From assembly GCA_033855775.1 (NCBI GenBank), contig JAWVFT010000087.1, forward strand, positions 1 through 26,463: a stretch of 26,463 nucleotides of DNA, in the 5' to 3' direction. Under the pieces are notes generated by a model. The model made no database searches and was not told the origin of the DNA. It saw only the letters and a list, made by a program, of their open reading frames with translations. This DNA comes from DASVTR01 sp033855775 (GTDB taxonomy: Bacteria; Acidobacteriota; Blastocatellia; Pyrinomonadales; Pyrinomonadaceae). Within the stretch, counting starts at the first letter, position 1. The number at the start of each line of letters is the position of its first letter. Below are positions 25,933 to 26,463 of this stretch, in pieces. The position numbers and the translations under genes were made by a program.

Positions 25933-26463
25933 CGCGCTTTTCTCAAACTCCTTCTAAAAAAAGCCTGCGATGGGACGCCCCGACACGCCGCATGCCGGGC
26001 AGGGAGGGTCGCCCTTGACGCTCTCACTATAACATCATCGGGCCGCTTTCGTCTTCTCTTGAATTAAAAACGACGACGCTTTCCGCTGAAGGAAAACGTC
26101 GCTTGGCGAAAGCTGATTGGAAGGGATTAAAAAAGGATAAAGAGTCCGAGAGAGCAATGCTTGCTTCCTCGAAATTCATCGAGGGGGGCGAGGACGATTT
26201 AAGTGGCGATTGCGCCGTCGGACTCTCGCCCGACGTTAGCAATAGCTATGCCGTCATCGCTCTTAAAAGAAACGCTAAGAAATTCGCGGTCTTCAGATTT
26301 CTACGGGCCGCTCATCTGTCAACTATTGTGGACAGCAGTGTCAACTATTGTGGACACTCGCGCCGCGTTCCGTAGCGGCGAGCAAGACTTTTCAGTTCGC
26401 GCGCAAGGCTCGCCCGTCGGCAAGAAAGCGCAAATGAACGGCGGGCCGCAGAGCCTTCTAAGC
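25933..26463. other. Right-edge non-coding stretch
   Basis: No convincing gene. Open frames of 70-90 codons exist on both strands around 26027-26375, but they have no family resemblance, no ribosome-binding site and overlap each other. The region is locally richer in A+T around 26030-26160 and has a 22-bp-period direct repeat at 26317-26356. Confidence 0.5.
26317..26356. repeat. Two copies of an 18-bp near-palindrome, period 22 bp
   Basis: TGTCAACTATTGTGGACA occurs at 26317-26334 and again at 26339-26356. Each copy begins with TGTC and ends with GACA, so it is partly symmetric. The 22-bp spacing (two helical turns) suits a pair of operator sites on one face of the DNA; ends of an insertion element are the other reading. 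Confidence 0.85.

Noticed and set aside
26027..26375. Overlapping 71- and 90-codon frames at the right edge
   Set aside because: Both strands are open over the same bases, starts lack ribosome-binding sites, and neither product resembles a known family; the longer one also runs through the 22-bp direct repeat.

Overview
The window looks like a chromosomal segment of a Gram-negative, GC-rich bacterium. It carries ADP-heptose/LPS inner-core genes, a class A penicillin-binding protein and GTG/TTG starts. The gene mix (GH57 branching enzyme next to DUF4912, bacterial inositol-phosphate synthase, a lone Clp-type AAA+ ATPase, HEAT and J-domain proteins) and the heptad palindromes between genes suggest Acidobacteriota, perhaps Blastocatellia. 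That placement is a guess from gene content; there is no rRNA gene here to test it.

Positions 1-4026 are an accessory block, visibly richer in A+T than the rest. It holds the end of one IS110 element, a TIR-domain protein gene, a complete second IS110 element, and an unrecognised ~500-residue protein with a PD-(D/E)XK nuclease-like motif. Both cargo genes are on the minus strand. Each has its stop codon inside a RYYYAAC-type box (GCATAAC or GCCTAAC) and begins just after a GTT-type core box (GTTATGC or GTTAGGC). The stretches after each gene resemble integron attC sites. I read this as a small integron-type cassette array without a visible integrase, carrying candidate anti-phage genes, with IS110 elements sitting at attC core boxes.

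Positions 4080-6881 (minus) encode a class A penicillin-binding protein. A divergent potassium channel/RCK gene (7079-8152) follows. Next comes a plus-strand run for heptose and lipopolysaccharide work: an atypical SDR, waaF, gmhB, a split HldE (rfaE1 and rfaE2), waaC-like, an ICMT-like methyltransferase and a DUF3108 exported protein (8218-15056). GmhB, RfaE1 and RfaE2 make ADP-heptose; the two GT9 enzymes use it.

Positions 15171-19827 hold a second plus-strand group: DUF4912 protein, GH57 1,4-alpha-glucan branching enzyme, glycerophosphodiester phosphodiesterase and an AraC-type regulator. Inositol-3-phosphate synthase (19978-21294) ends in two strong hairpins. A roughly 500-base regulatory gap with sigma70-like and sigma54-like promoter matches precedes a lone ClpB-D2-like AAA+ ATPase (21836-23065). 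The right part is minus-strand: a membrane J-domain protein overlapping a YfcE/MJ0936-type phosphoesterase, then a small unknown protein followed by an exported HEAT-repeat protein. The last ~530 bases hold no convincing gene but have a 22-bp-period direct repeat.

A recurring layer runs over the core genes: 7-bp units (GTGACRA or AAAGTCC) arranged as long inverted repeats between genes. They sometimes run into coding ends and once form part of an N-terminal extension. These look like a lineage-specific intergenic repeat family.
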